DNA of 64,000 bases from Dictyobacter formicarum (GTDB lineage: Bacteria; Chloroflexota; Ktedonobacteria; Ktedonobacterales; Ktedonobacteraceae), in assembly GCF_016587435.1 (NCBI RefSeq), contig NZ_BNJJ01000023.1, positions 70,743 to 134,742 of the forward strand, in the 5' to 3' direction. The notes beneath the pieces were generated by a model. That model worked only from the letters and a program-made list of their open reading frames with translations, was not told the DNA's origin and did no database searches. This document shows, one piece after another, positions 1-8,010 of the stretch. A program made the translations under genes and the position numbers. The first letter of the stretch is position 1. Every line of letters begins with the position of its first letter.

Positions 1-166
1 GTTCATTATTTGCTGATCCTTCCTATCTTTTATCTCTTGCGTCGCTTGTTTTGTCATTTTTGTTTTTCGATTGGTGTTGTTGTATATAGCATAGTGGCTG
101 ACCTTTCTTTTGTGACGCGTCTATAGTCGGGTTTATTGGTCAGGTCTATAGGCGGGTATACATGCC

Positions 167-949
167 TTATTGATGTCGCTGTTGCCATTGCTGATAGCCA
201 TTCAAAGCCAGCATGATCAGCACAGCCAATCCGAGCAACAGCAACATGCTTGCCAGTCCTTGGACGGCGTTGGCTCGCTCGACCGGGAAGACGGTGACTC
301 CGAAGAAACCACGGCTCATATAGCCACCCGCTGGCGTGAGAATGGTATCGCTCAGGGTGGGGATGCCATGTGGTTTGTAGAGATTACCCCAGAACCAGTA
401 GCCGACGAACAGAAATTGAAACAGTGGTACCCAGATGAGCGCCGGAGTGGCGATCGCGACCGCTCCTACCAGCAGCATGCCCGGTAAAATGATCGTGACA
501 AAGGTGGCGATGGCCAGCAAGAAAACATAGGCATTGAGCGTCTGTACAAAGATGACCAGGATGCCCAGGGTATAGAAGATCAGAATTGGCAGGAGCGTCG
601 CCAGCGTACTGCCCAGGTATTTACCCCATAGCCTGGCCGCCGATGAACCTGGTAGCGTTGTCAAAATCTCCTGCACATGCGTCCGCTTATCACGGGGCAG
701 ACGATCGGCGATCAAGATGGCTACCGCCACCGGTAACAGGTAGTTGACAATATTGGTCCAGTAGGCTGTGGTGGCCACAAGTGGAGCGTCTTTAAGATGC
801 TGGATCATTGGAATGACGCCCGGCGTTCTGAACATAAAGCCCAGGATGATTAACTGGATGAAGCCCATAGTGATCCAGAGCCAGGGACGTCGTATTTGCA
901 TACGGAATTCGTATTTAAAAGCTCCCAGGAGCGTTGCAAACATAGACAT
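167..949 (-). CDS. ABC-2 type transporter permease
   Basis: 260-residue integral membrane protein with about six hydrophobic segments. A basic cytoplasmic stretch (about residues 12-22) precedes the first membrane helix, and a 'DRLPRDKRTHVQEIL' loop follows the second helix, an arrangement common in ABC-2 permeases of multi-subunit exporters. The ATG is preceded by AAAGGA eight bases upstream. It lies 32 bp downstream of a second permease gene on the same strand, so the two probably form a heterodimeric channel. No ATPase gene is visible; it would have to lie below position 1 or elsewhere. The substrate cannot be told from sequence. The divergent histidine kinase/regulator pair suggests stress-controlled export, which is inference. 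Confidence 0.8.
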   Translation of the reverse strand: MSMFATLLGAFKYEFRMQIRRPWLWITMGFIQLIILGFMFRTPGVIPMIQHLKDAPLVATTAYWTNIVNYLLPVAVAILIADRLPRDKRTHVQEILTTLPGSSAARLWGKYLGSTLATLLPILIFYTLGILVIFVQTLNAYVFLLAIATFVTIILPGMLLVGAVAIATPALIWVPLFQFLFVGYWFWGNLYKPHGIPTLSDTILTPAGGYMSRGFFGVTVFPVERANAVQGLASMLLLLGLAVLIMLALNGYQQWQQRHQ

Positions 950-981
950 GCGTCAAATCCTTTCATGCGATAGGGGTTCTA

Positions 982-1695
982 TTATTCAGCGCTGGCGCTT
1001 TTGAGCAGACTTTCGGTGTTGCGTAAGAGTAGCCAGTTGATCGGGATCAAGATGATCGCAACGGCCAGCAATTCCAGACGATTGGTGAGCCAGAACGGTG
1101 CATCTGGCATCAATGTGGTAGGAAAGAGTACAAAAGATTGGAGCCACGCGTTGGTTTCTAGCAGGTTTTTGATAAACAGGGCCTGCAAGATCCAGATGCC
1201 GCCCAGGACAGCTCCGCTGGCCGAGATACTGTGCGTCAGGATAGTGATACAAAAGCCCACACTCATAAACCAGAGCAGCGGGGCCAGCCAGATTAACTGG
1301 CCTACCAGGAATTGCCAGCCGAGGGCCCAGGATTGTATCTGTTGCGGCTGATAGCCCAGCTTGAAGCTGAACAGGATCGTATTGGTCAGGAAGCTGACGC
1401 AGGCTGCCCAGATCAGCACCAGCAGAAAGCGGTACATGGCCGTGCGTCGATAGTTAGTGGGCATTGTTAGCTGGAGCTCCAGTGCTGGATCGTGTAGACC
1501 GGTGGCGGCCACAATCGCGCCCATGGCGAGCGGCAAAAACATCTCCTGGCTCGCCATCAAGGCATGGGAAGTGTTGACACCCAGTATGTGTAGCAGTATG
1601 GCCAGTGCACCTAACAGAACGATCACCAGCAGCGGTGGCAGTATAACTTTCGGCCCCAGCAGGCGCAACTCATAGCGCAATAATTGTCTATTCAT
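982..1695 (-). CDS. ABC transporter permease, first gene of permease pair
   Basis: 237-residue hydrophobic protein with about six membrane segments, beginning with a short basic tail (MNRQLLRYELRLL) and a long first helix. AAAAGGA lies seven bases before the ATG. It resembles the membrane subunits of ABC-2 exporters and is unlike its neighbour in detail, as expected for two halves of one channel. It is the promoter-proximal gene of the leftward unit, transcribed away from the two-component system at 2101-4260. Function beyond membrane transport is not determinable from the sequence. Confidence 0.75.
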   Translation of the reverse strand: MNRQLLRYELRLLGPKVILPPLLVIVLLGALAILLHILGVNTSHALMASQEMFLPLAMGAIVAATGLHDPALELQLTMPTNYRRTAMYRFLLVLIWAACVSFLTNTILFSFKLGYQPQQIQSWALGWQFLVGQLIWLAPLLWFMSVGFCITILTHSISASGAVLGGIWILQALFIKNLLETNAWLQSFVLFPTTLMPDAPFWLTNRLELLAVAIILIPINWLLLRNTESLLKSASAE

Positions 1696-2100
1696 GGTGA
1701 TTTCCTTTTATATCTTCTAGAGCGTAAACAATGTTGTGTTTCTCGGTACGTCTAAAGAATAAAGGAAATGATGGAGGTTGTGATGCGGCTGAAGTCGCGT
1801 CTTTTTTATACGTCTCCAGACCTGCTTTAAAGTGCTTCTTGCGGACGGGCGCTGCAGACGCGTAGCATCAGTCATAGGTGCTGACGAGGATATCGGGGAC
1901 ATTACGAGCATGCTGGGGGCATGATCTCCTCCTCCTCCTTGCCTCAGCTTGAAGGCGCGACAAGGCGAGTATGCAGATCATAGGGAGTATAAGAATCAGA
2001 TGCCCATTCAGGGTAGGAGAGAAATAAAATATATTATAATAAAAAATCACTATTATACTGATGCATAAAGTGGTGCATATTTTTTGTTGGAGCAGGATGC
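1696..2100. other. Divergent intergenic region between permeases and histidine kinase
   Basis: About 400 bp without a convincing gene. It must hold the promoters of both the leftward permease operon and the rightward kinase gene. The segment near the kinase (about 2020-2090) is very AT-rich and contains TATACT at 2054-2059 and a small dyad, ATGCA (2061-2065) with TGCAT (2074-2078), which could be an operator; no good -35 is seen. A repeat shared with 4401-4484 occupies 1848-1963. Confidence 0.5.
1848..1963. repeat. Dispersed intergenic repeat, copy 1
   Basis: This stretch shares an ordered series of blocks with 4401-4484: GCGTAGC, GTCATAGGTGCTGACGAG, TCGGGGACAT, CATGATCTCCT, TTGCCTCAGCTTG and AAGGCGCGA. 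The copy here has an extra GCATGCTGGGGGCATGAT block, and part of that block (GCGAGCATGCTGGGGGCATGATC) recurs inside the 394-bp elements at 22541 and 47588. It is therefore part of the same repeat network. Confidence 0.7.
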
Positions 2101-3531
2101 ATGGATTTGTTGAAACGGCCAGGACAGCGGCTACAGTGGAAGTTGACGTTGTCAGCGTTGCTGACTACGGTGGTGACCGTCTGCTTGATCGAGATAATCA
2201 CCGTCATCGTGATTTTGATCTATTTTTTCGCTTTTCCTAACCGCATCTGGTTGAATAATGTGCAGAGTTTAGCCAATCAGGCCACACCATTCTTTGTGAA
2301 TGAGCATCCCGATCGTGCCGAGTTGGCAAAGTGGTTGCAGATTTCTAACAATAGTTTAACTGAAGTTCCGCTACACTCGCCCGTCAGCTTTCTGGCTGTG
2401 GTGGATCAGCAGGGGAATGTCTTGATTGCTCAGGGTGGAGATGCGCAGCCACAGTTACATAGCGTGCTTTCAAAGGACGAGCAGCAGCAATTGCAGCGTC
2501 TGCTGCAGGGAAAAAACACCAGTCAGGGCCTGTCTTTTCAGGATGAGCCGCATATCTCGGTGTTGATGGCTCCAATTGTGGATGGGCAGCGGGTCGAGGG
2601 CGCCATCATTTTACGTTCAGATCAGTTGACGAATGTAGTATTTTCGGCCAATTTCAGCAATCTCTTGCCATTGATTGTGCTCAATGTGATCGTAATTACT
2701 GTGCTGGCTGCTCTGACCGGGGCCATCGCGGGTTTTCTAACGGCACGTGGCTTTACGCGTCGCTTCAGGCGTCTCTCGCTGGTGGCCGATCAATGGAGCC
2801 AGGGGGATTTTCTGGTGCGCACCATCGATACTTCTGAGGACGAGTTGGGACAACTGACGCGCCAGCTCAACAATATGGCCGGGCAGTTGCAGCAATTTCT
2901 ACGCACACGCCAGCAACTGGCCACACTGGAGGAGCGCAATCGCCTGGCGCGCGATCTGCACGATAGCGTCAAGCAGCAGGTGTTTGTGGTAGCCATGCAA
3001 GTCGGAGCGATTCGCCTCTTAATGGGCAAAGACGTTGCCGCTGCTCGCAAGCGTCTGGATGATATGGAGCAGCTGGTACGCGAGATTCAGAAAGAACTCA
3101 GCGCTTTGATTCTCGAGCTGCGTCCAGTTGCACTGGAAGGCAGATCGCTGGCGCAGGCGCTGCAGGCGTATATCAAACAGTGGCAGGATCAAACCTGGAT
3201 CGCCAGCAGCGTTGAGGTTGAGGAGACGTGCGCGGTCTCTCCTGCGCTAGAAGAAGCGCTCTTCCGCATTGCTCAGGAGGCGCTGGCGAACGTTGCCCGT
3301 CATAGCAACGCCACGCAGGTACAGGTACACTTGCGGTGCACAGAAGAGTTGGTAACGCTGCAGATTACCGATAACGGCAAGGGTTTTCAGCCAGAGAAGC
3401 GCGAGAAGCATGGCGTTGGCTTAATGTCCATGCAGGAACGTATACGCGAGCTGGGCGGACAGATCAAGATCGATAGCGCGAGCGGCAAGGGTACACAGAT
3501 CCATATCGAGTGCGCGGCAACGCCAGTATAA
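2101..3531 (+). CDS. NarL-family sensor histidine kinase
   Basis: 476-residue membrane kinase. A first membrane helix at about residues 16-43 and a second at 187-212 bracket an extracytoplasmic sensing domain of about 140 residues. A HAMP linker (about 213-268) leads to a HisKA_3 dimerisation domain with the motif RDLHDSVKQQ, phospho-acceptor His287. The ATPase domain shows an N box (EALANVARH, Asn397), DNGKGF (424-429) and HGVGLMSM (437-444). GGAG lies eight bases before the ATG. The regulator gene follows after 36 bp, so the two form a cognate pair. The class (LiaS/DesK/NarX-like) commonly senses envelope conditions; the signal here is unknown. Divergent ABC permeases are a plausible target. 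Confidence 0.93.
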   Translation: MDLLKRPGQRLQWKLTLSALLTTVVTVCLIEIITVIVILIYFFAFPNRIWLNNVQSLANQATPFFVNEHPDRAELAKWLQISNNSLTEVPLHSPVSFLAVVDQQGNVLIAQGGDAQPQLHSVLSKDEQQQLQRLLQGKNTSQGLSFQDEPHISVLMAPIVDGQRVEGAIILRSDQLTNVVFSANFSNLLPLIVLNVIVITVLAALTGAIAGFLTARGFTRRFRRLSLVADQWSQGDFLVRTIDTSEDELGQLTRQLNNMAGQLQQFLRTRQQLATLEERNRLARDLHDSVKQQVFVVAMQVGAIRLLMGKDVAAARKRLDDMEQLVREIQKELSALILELRPVALEGRSLAQALQAYIKQWQDQTWIASSVEVEETCAVSPALEEALFRIAQEALANVARHSNATQVQVHLRCTEELVTLQITDNGKGFQPEKREKHGVGLMSMQERIRELGGQIKIDSASGKGTQIHIECAATPV

Positions 3532-3567
3532 ATATAATATTTAACAGGGAGGCGAAAGGAGCCAGGT

Positions 3568-4260
3568 ATGCAGGAGACGGCAGAGAACGCAATCACTGTT
3601 TTATTGGTGGATGATCACAGGCTGGTGCGCCAGGGGGTGCGCTCATTTCTGGAGTTGCAGCCTGATATCCAGGTGCTGGACGAGGCCGACAATGGCGAAG
3701 CCGCTGTAGAGCGGGCGCGTGCGCTCCAACCAACAATTGTCTTAATGGACATGATGTTGCCTGGCATCAATGGCATTGAGGCCACGCAGCGCATCAAGCA
3801 GCTGTGCCCGCACACAAAAATTATTATTCTGACCTCATTCCATGAAGATGAATATATCTTCCCGGCCCTACGGGCTGGAGCCCTCTCCTATGTGCTCAAA
3901 GATGTAGGGCCAGACGAACTGGCCGACACCATTCGTAAAGCGGCGCGTGATGAATCCGTGCTTCATCCTCGCGTTGCCGCCAGGGTAGTGCAGGAGATCC
4001 AGGGCGTAAAGAAAGAGGCACGCAACCTGGCGTCCGACCTGAGCGAGCGCGAACTGGATGTCTTGCGCCTGATCGCTGCCGGCCACAGCAACGCTGAGAT
4101 CGCCGAGAAATTGGTGATCAGCGAAAAAACCGTCAAAGGCCATGTGAGCAATATTCTGGGCAAGCTACATACAGTTGATCGCACGCAGGCGGCCGTATAC
4201 GCCTGGGAGCACGGCATCGTGCAGCGCAAACAATCTTTGCCGGATACCGGAGATATATAA
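3568..4260 (+). CDS. NarL/LuxR-family response regulator
   Basis: 230-residue two-domain regulator. The receiver domain (about 8-125) has the acidic pair Asp15-Asp16, phospho-acceptor Asp61 in VLMDMMLPG and Lys111 in SYVLKD. The C-terminal LuxR-type helix-turn-helix (about 160-225) begins LSERELDVLRLIAAGHSNAE and contains EKTVKGHVSNIL. A good ribosome site (AAAGGAG) precedes the ATG. It follows the histidine kinase by 36 bp and should be phosphorylated by it, then bind DNA as a dimer. Two strong hairpins and a terminator follow the gene. Confidence 0.95.
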   Translation: MQETAENAITVLLVDDHRLVRQGVRSFLELQPDIQVLDEADNGEAAVERARALQPTIVLMDMMLPGINGIEATQRIKQLCPHTKIIILTSFHEDEYIFPALRAGALSYVLKDVGPDELADTIRKAARDESVLHPRVAARVVQEIQGVKKEARNLASDLSERELDVLRLIAAGHSNAEIAEKLVISEKTVKGHVSNILGKLHTVDRTQAAVYAWEHGIVQRKQSLPDTGDI

Positions 4261-4264
4261 AATG

Positions 4265-4296
4265 GCTTTGTGTCCCCGTGCACGGGGACACAAAGC
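4265..4296. repeat. Perfect 32-bp palindrome
   Basis: GCTTTGTGTCCCCGTG followed directly by its exact reverse complement, starting five bases after the response regulator stop codon. It is the first of three stem-forming elements before the next gene and leads into the GC-rich block GCGCCCCCTTACGGGCG that accompanies these elements elsewhere in the window. Confidence 0.85.
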
Positions 4297-4331
4297 GCCC
4301 CCTTACGGGCGTCCGCATACGCGGCCGCGTC

Positions 4332-4394
4332 TTTTTTTATGTGTTGGTGCCATACGGTCGCACAGCGACCGTATGGCACCAACACATAAAAAAA
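4332..4394. terminator. 30-bp perfect hairpin with T/A ends, likely bidirectional terminator
   Basis: Two 30-nt arms are exactly complementary around the loop ACA (4362-4364). The outer ends are seven T and seven A, so transcripts from either side would end in a GC stem plus a U run. The outer stem carries TATGTGTTGGTGC, a sequence echoed in hairpins at 22479, 47388 and 47526, while the inner stem is unique to this site. Confidence 0.75.
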
Positions 4395-4502
4395 ACTGTT
4401 AAGCGCCGTAGGCGCGTAGCGTCATAGGTGCTGACGAGCATGTCGGGGACATGATCTCCTTGCCTCAGCTTGCGAAGGCGCGAACCGCCTGCTTTTCAAA
4501 CA
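4395..4502 (-). repeat. Modular intergenic repeat flank (module 1), reverse orientation
   Basis: On the minus strand this reads TTTGAAAAGCAGGCG, then TTCGCGCCTTCG, and later GACGCTACGCGCCTACGGCG next to the hairpin at 4332-4394. The same ordered blocks lie beside hairpins at 22411, 47452 and 51899. The section 4401-4484 is also a shorter copy of the repeat at 1848-1963. Confidence 0.7.
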
Positions 4503-4504
4503 AT

Positions 4505-4559
4505 AAAAAGAAGAGTACCCAGGCATACGCGGCGTGTATGCCTGGGTACTCTTCTTTTT
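4505..4559. terminator. Bidirectional terminator between convergent genes
   Basis: A 24-bp perfect stem (arms 4505-4528 and 4536-4559, seven-base loop) with AAAAAGAAG at one end and CTTCTTTTT at the other. It sits between the rightward regulator gene and the leftward oxidoreductase ending at 4571, which fits termination in both directions. Confidence 0.9.
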
Positions 4560-4570
4560 AAAAGATGGAT

Positions 4571-5572
4571 TTAGGCCAGGTCGGCGAGGGAAACGGTGCG
4601 CTTCTCTTCAACCGACTTATAAGCACCAAGGATAACTTTAAGCACATTGATGCCTTCGGCCTCGGTATTGACCGGACGGCGACCCTCCTGCAGGCAGGTC
4701 ACAAAGTCTTTGATCTCTTCTTCAAAGGTATTGACGCTGCTCATCTCGATTTTTTGCTCCTCGCCGCCTTGCAATTTGTAGAACAGATCGCTGCCATAGC
4801 TGTAGGCATTGCCTTTTTCCGCCACCAGCGAGAACTTCTCAGTGATGGAGGCAGGGACATAGGCCCAGCTGGTCACGATATTGCCCACAGATCCATCGGC
4901 GAAGCGTACCAGCACCTGGGCTGAATCCTCACCATCCATGAATTCCAGGCGATGCTTGCTGAGCATAGCTGTAACTTCAACCGGCTCACTGCTGGCCAGA
5001 TAGAGCAACAGATACGTGGGATGGTAGCCGGTATCGATCAGCTCACCGCCACCGATCATCGAGCGCTTGGCGCGCCAGCCCATGTTTTTAGGATCGAACG
5101 AATTAAAGAAGCTATCGGTGGTGCGGATCTCATAGACCTTGCCGAAGACGCCTTCCTGGATCATCTGCTTGACTTTGGCGACCGGAGGCATGGTCAGCTG
5201 ATTGTGGGCGCACATCAGGGTAACCCCATTCTGGGAAACGGCCTGTTGTACCGCTTCGGCCTCCTGCACCGTCAGACATAGGGGCTTCTCACACAGAATG
5301 TGCTTTTTCGCGTTGGCGGCCGCCACAATAGCATCTTTATGAAGGTGGTGGGGGAGACAGATGTCGACCGCATCGATATCAGCCTTCGCCAGCATCTCGT
5401 TATAGTCGCTAAAGATTTCTGCTCCGCCAACCTCCTGCGCACGTTTCTCTGCATTCGCTGCAACAACGTCACTAACCGCAGTGACTTTAGCTTGCTCGGG
5501 GATGCGCAGGTAGCCTCTGATATGTGGTGCCGTAATGCCTCCGCAACCGATGAGTCCAACTTTAATCGTCAT
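4571..5572 (-). CDS. Gfo/Idh/MocA-family oxidoreductase
   Basis: 333 residues, the usual family length. The N-terminal Rossmann fold starts MTIKVGLIGCGGIT, a nucleotide-binding glycine motif, and the family motif EKP occurs in HILCEKPLCLT at about residue 95. The C-terminal alpha/beta domain holds GGGELIDTGYHPTYL, including the His expected near the substrate. Such enzymes use NAD(P) to oxidise or reduce sugars, inositols or related polyols; the substrate cannot be assigned. AAGGAGG precedes the ATG. It is the last of three leftward genes: another family member, an AraC regulator, and this one, probably a carbohydrate-use locus. Confidence 0.9.
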   Translation of the reverse strand: MTIKVGLIGCGGITAPHIRGYLRIPEQAKVTAVSDVVAANAEKRAQEVGGAEIFSDYNEMLAKADIDAVDICLPHHLHKDAIVAAANAKKHILCEKPLCLTVQEAEAVQQAVSQNGVTLMCAHNQLTMPPVAKVKQMIQEGVFGKVYEIRTTDSFFNSFDPKNMGWRAKRSMIGGGELIDTGYHPTYLLLYLASSEPVEVTAMLSKHRLEFMDGEDSAQVLVRFADGSVGNIVTSWAYVPASITEKFSLVAEKGNAYSYGSDLFYKLQGGEEQKIEMSSVNTFEEEIKDFVTCLQEGRRPVNTEAEGINVLKVILGAYKSVEEKRTVSLADLA

Positions 5573-5680
5573 GATGTCTTTCCTCCTTGAGTATGCGTTG
5601 GTTCAAGCAATAGGTGCTATATAAGAATTAACTATATAACCGGGCGCAGGGTATCCAGGTAGATACCACAATATATATAA

Positions 5681-6721
5681 TCAGTGAGATGGGGTAGATC
5701 TAGAAGAGCTAGCACCATCAGTGAGTTGATTTAACCGTTGTTGTTCACGATATTGCTGGGGAGTTAGCCCCATGCGTTTCTTAAAGACATAATGTAAATA
5801 GCTGCCACTGGAAAAGCCATGCTGGCTGGCTAGTTGCTCAATGGTCTGGTCCGAATGTGTGAGGGCTATGCACACCTGGGTCAGGCGGTATCGCTCCAGA
5901 TAGCCACTGAAGGTTTCTTCAGCCTGCTCATCCAGAATTCTTTGCAACTGGCGGCCGCAGATATGCAATTCTTCGGCCACCTCTTCCAGCGTCAAAGCGT
6001 GCGCATAATTGTCGCGAATGTATTGCGTAGCCAGGCTATAGCGATAGGCATTCATATCCCTGGAAGGCAACGCCGTATTGATCTGAGTGACATGGTGTGC
6101 GCGAGCGGCGCGCAGCATAATTTGGATGACCGCCTGTCTGATGGTCGAGAACGCTCCTAACTCGCGATCATGCCAGGCCCGGTAAGCTGTCAGAAACCAG
6201 CTCATTGCATCATATTGATCCACAGTTGGATGGGCCTGCATCGTATGCAACTGGCGCATACACTCCTCTGCCTCCGCCACCTCCCATTCTTCGCCCCAGG
6301 GAGTATCAGTTTGTCCGGCCGCCGGGGTATCATCGAGCTTGACGATATCAATATGCAGACACAGCTCATCAAGCTGCTCCCATTGATTGGCCTCTTGCTG
6401 ATGAATCACATGCGGACCCGTTAAAAAAAACATGCCCGCATGAACAGGATAGGCTCCATCCTCCAGCACAACCACCCCGGTCCCGCTGGGAATGAAGTGA
6501 AACTCGAAATCCCGGTGCTTATGGGCTTGAATAACATGGCCAGCCTTCAATGACGTCAGATGACAGCGGAGAACTTGGATGCCGTACTGTCCCCACCGAA
6601 AGCGAATATCCAGGCGATCAAGCGCCTGGGGGTCCGCCTGCATAAGTTGAAATTGTGAAGGTCCCATGTTTCTCCGCGAAGTATGGTAGCGCGATCGACC
6701 CAGACCCTTTGCCACAGTCAT
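5681..6721 (-). CDS. AraC-family transcriptional regulator with cupin sensor domain
   Basis: 346 residues from the ATG at 6721, chosen because GAGGAG lies eight bases before it. The N-terminal half (about 30-130) is a cupin-like sensing domain (HKHRDFEFHFIPSGTG). The C-terminal third holds two helix-turn-helix units, LTLEEVAEELHICGRQLQRI and IEQLASQHGFSSGSYLHYVF, ending in the typical MGLTPQQYR. It sits between two oxidoreductase genes with short gaps and is very likely the local activator responding to a sugar-type ligand; the ligand is unknown. Confidence 0.92.
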   Translation of the reverse strand: MTVAKGLGRSRYHTSRRNMGPSQFQLMQADPQALDRLDIRFRWGQYGIQVLRCHLTSLKAGHVIQAHKHRDFEFHFIPSGTGVVVLEDGAYPVHAGMFFLTGPHVIHQQEANQWEQLDELCLHIDIVKLDDTPAAGQTDTPWGEEWEVAEAEECMRQLHTMQAHPTVDQYDAMSWFLTAYRAWHDRELGAFSTIRQAVIQIMLRAARAHHVTQINTALPSRDMNAYRYSLATQYIRDNYAHALTLEEVAEELHICGRQLQRILDEQAEETFSGYLERYRLTQVCIALTHSDQTIEQLASQHGFSSGSYLHYVFKKRMGLTPQQYREQQRLNQLTDGASSSRSTPSH

Positions 6722-6757
6722 CACCGTGTCTCCTCTGTCTGTCTCAGCTAGTCTATG

Positions 6758-7780
6758 TTAGCGCTGTAATGAATTTAGTTGTACAGGTTGATTGCTGCGG
6801 GCAGAGATGTTCGCAGCTTCCATTAACATTGTGAGCTCAATGGCTGTCTGGATATTTTCAGTGGCGGTTGTGCCCTGCTGGATATGGCTGACCCATTGCT
6901 GGAAGGCGCTCGGTAGATCGGCTGGTAGTTGTGAGATGGTATGCCAGCGATCACCGCCAGGCGCGCCTGGTTGCGTACTGCGCATGATCAATTGAGCTTC
7001 CGGTGTACCAAAGAAGAGGCTGCCCTCGGTTCCATGTGCCTCAATCGTAAAGGGAGAGAAGCGATTCACAAATCCGGCCTCAACCACGCCGATAGCGCCA
7101 TTGGGATAGCGCAGCGTAACCAGCGCGTTATCTTCGACCTCGCGACCCGTGACATAGCCATAGTTGGCACTGACACTTTCAGGCAGGCCCAGAAACAGGC
7201 GTGTCAGGTACATCGGGTGGCAGCCGAGATCGATCATAGCGCCGCCGCCGCACTGTTCGGCATTAAAAAAATGGGCTGGTAGCCAGCCATTGGGATTATC
7301 GGCAGTCGCGATAGCGCCATTATGCGAGAGGCGCACACGTACCAGCGTAGCTTCCCCCAGCTGCTTTTGGCGCATTATCTCGCGAATAGCCTGGGTGTAG
7401 CCAGCATTGAGGCGAGGCAGTGAAACGGTCAGCTTGACCCCCGCCTGCTCAATGGCGGCTATGATTTCATTGCACTCATGCAGCGTGGTGGCGATAACCT
7501 TTTCTGTAAAAATATGTTTGCCAGCTTTAGCGGCCGCAATCATCACATCGCGATGGATATTGGTCGGAGTATCTACAATGACCGCATCGATATCAGTCTG
7601 GCGCAGCAGCTCATCCAGATTATCATAAAAACGCACGCCCAGCTGCTCCGCCTTTGCGCGGCCCCGGGCTGGCTCTTCATCCCACGCAGCCACAATCTGG
7701 GTATCGGGGTGCTCAAGTGCTTGTCGTGTATAGTCACGTGCATGGACATGCCAGAAGCTCAACATTGCAACACGAATCAT
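6758..7780 (-). CDS. Gfo/Idh/MocA-family oxidoreductase
   Basis: 340 residues from the ATG at 7780, which has AGGAG seven bases upstream. The N-terminal Rossmann domain starts MIRVAMLSFWHVHARDY, so the classical GxGxxG is degenerate (FWHVHA), while the EK motif is kept in HIFTEKVIATT. GGGAMIDLGCHPMYLTR matches the C-terminal substrate-domain motif. It is a distant paralogue of 4571-5572 and first gene of the three-gene leftward set. The unusual first glycine loop may alter cofactor binding. Substrate unknown. Confidence 0.88.
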   Translation of the reverse strand: MIRVAMLSFWHVHARDYTRQALEHPDTQIVAAWDEEPARGRAKAEQLGVRFYDNLDELLRQTDIDAVIVDTPTNIHRDVMIAAAKAGKHIFTEKVIATTLHECNEIIAAIEQAGVKLTVSLPRLNAGYTQAIREIMRQKQLGEATLVRVRLSHNGAIATADNPNGWLPAHFFNAEQCGGGAMIDLGCHPMYLTRLFLGLPESVSANYGYVTGREVEDNALVTLRYPNGAIGVVEAGFVNRFSPFTIEAHGTEGSLFFGTPEAQLIMRSTQPGAPGGDRWHTISQLPADLPSAFQQWVSHIQQGTTATENIQTAIELTMLMEAANISARSNQPVQLNSLQR

Positions 7781-7972
7781 CACTATTCTCCTTTGAAATT
7801 GCGACTAGTAGTGAATGGTTTAATTTAATTCTACATTTAAGCTAGAGGTTTTTGCAATCTTATGTGGCGACACACATGTATGAAATTACGACAAGCTCAT
7901 TAATTGGTAGGGGATTATAAGACGGCACCAATGGATGTGTGGGGCCTGGAAAAGGCTAGAGAAGGAGATTGT

Positions 7973-7994
7973 GAGGGCGGCTGGCGCCGCCCTC
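7973..7994. terminator. Short GC hairpin downstream of a penicillin-binding protein gene
   Basis: GAGGGCGGC and GCCGCCCTC form a 9-bp stem with a four-base loop, 17 bases past the stop of the leftward gene at 8011. There is no T run after it on that strand, so it would be a weak intrinsic terminator at best. Confidence 0.45.
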
Positions 7995-8010
7995 AAGCGA
8001 ACTTATTGAC

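Noticed and set aside
4265..4400. tRNA or small RNA gene in the hairpin cluster after the response regulator
   Set aside because: The stems are single long palindromes without a cloverleaf or T-loop sequence; termination or repeat function explains them.
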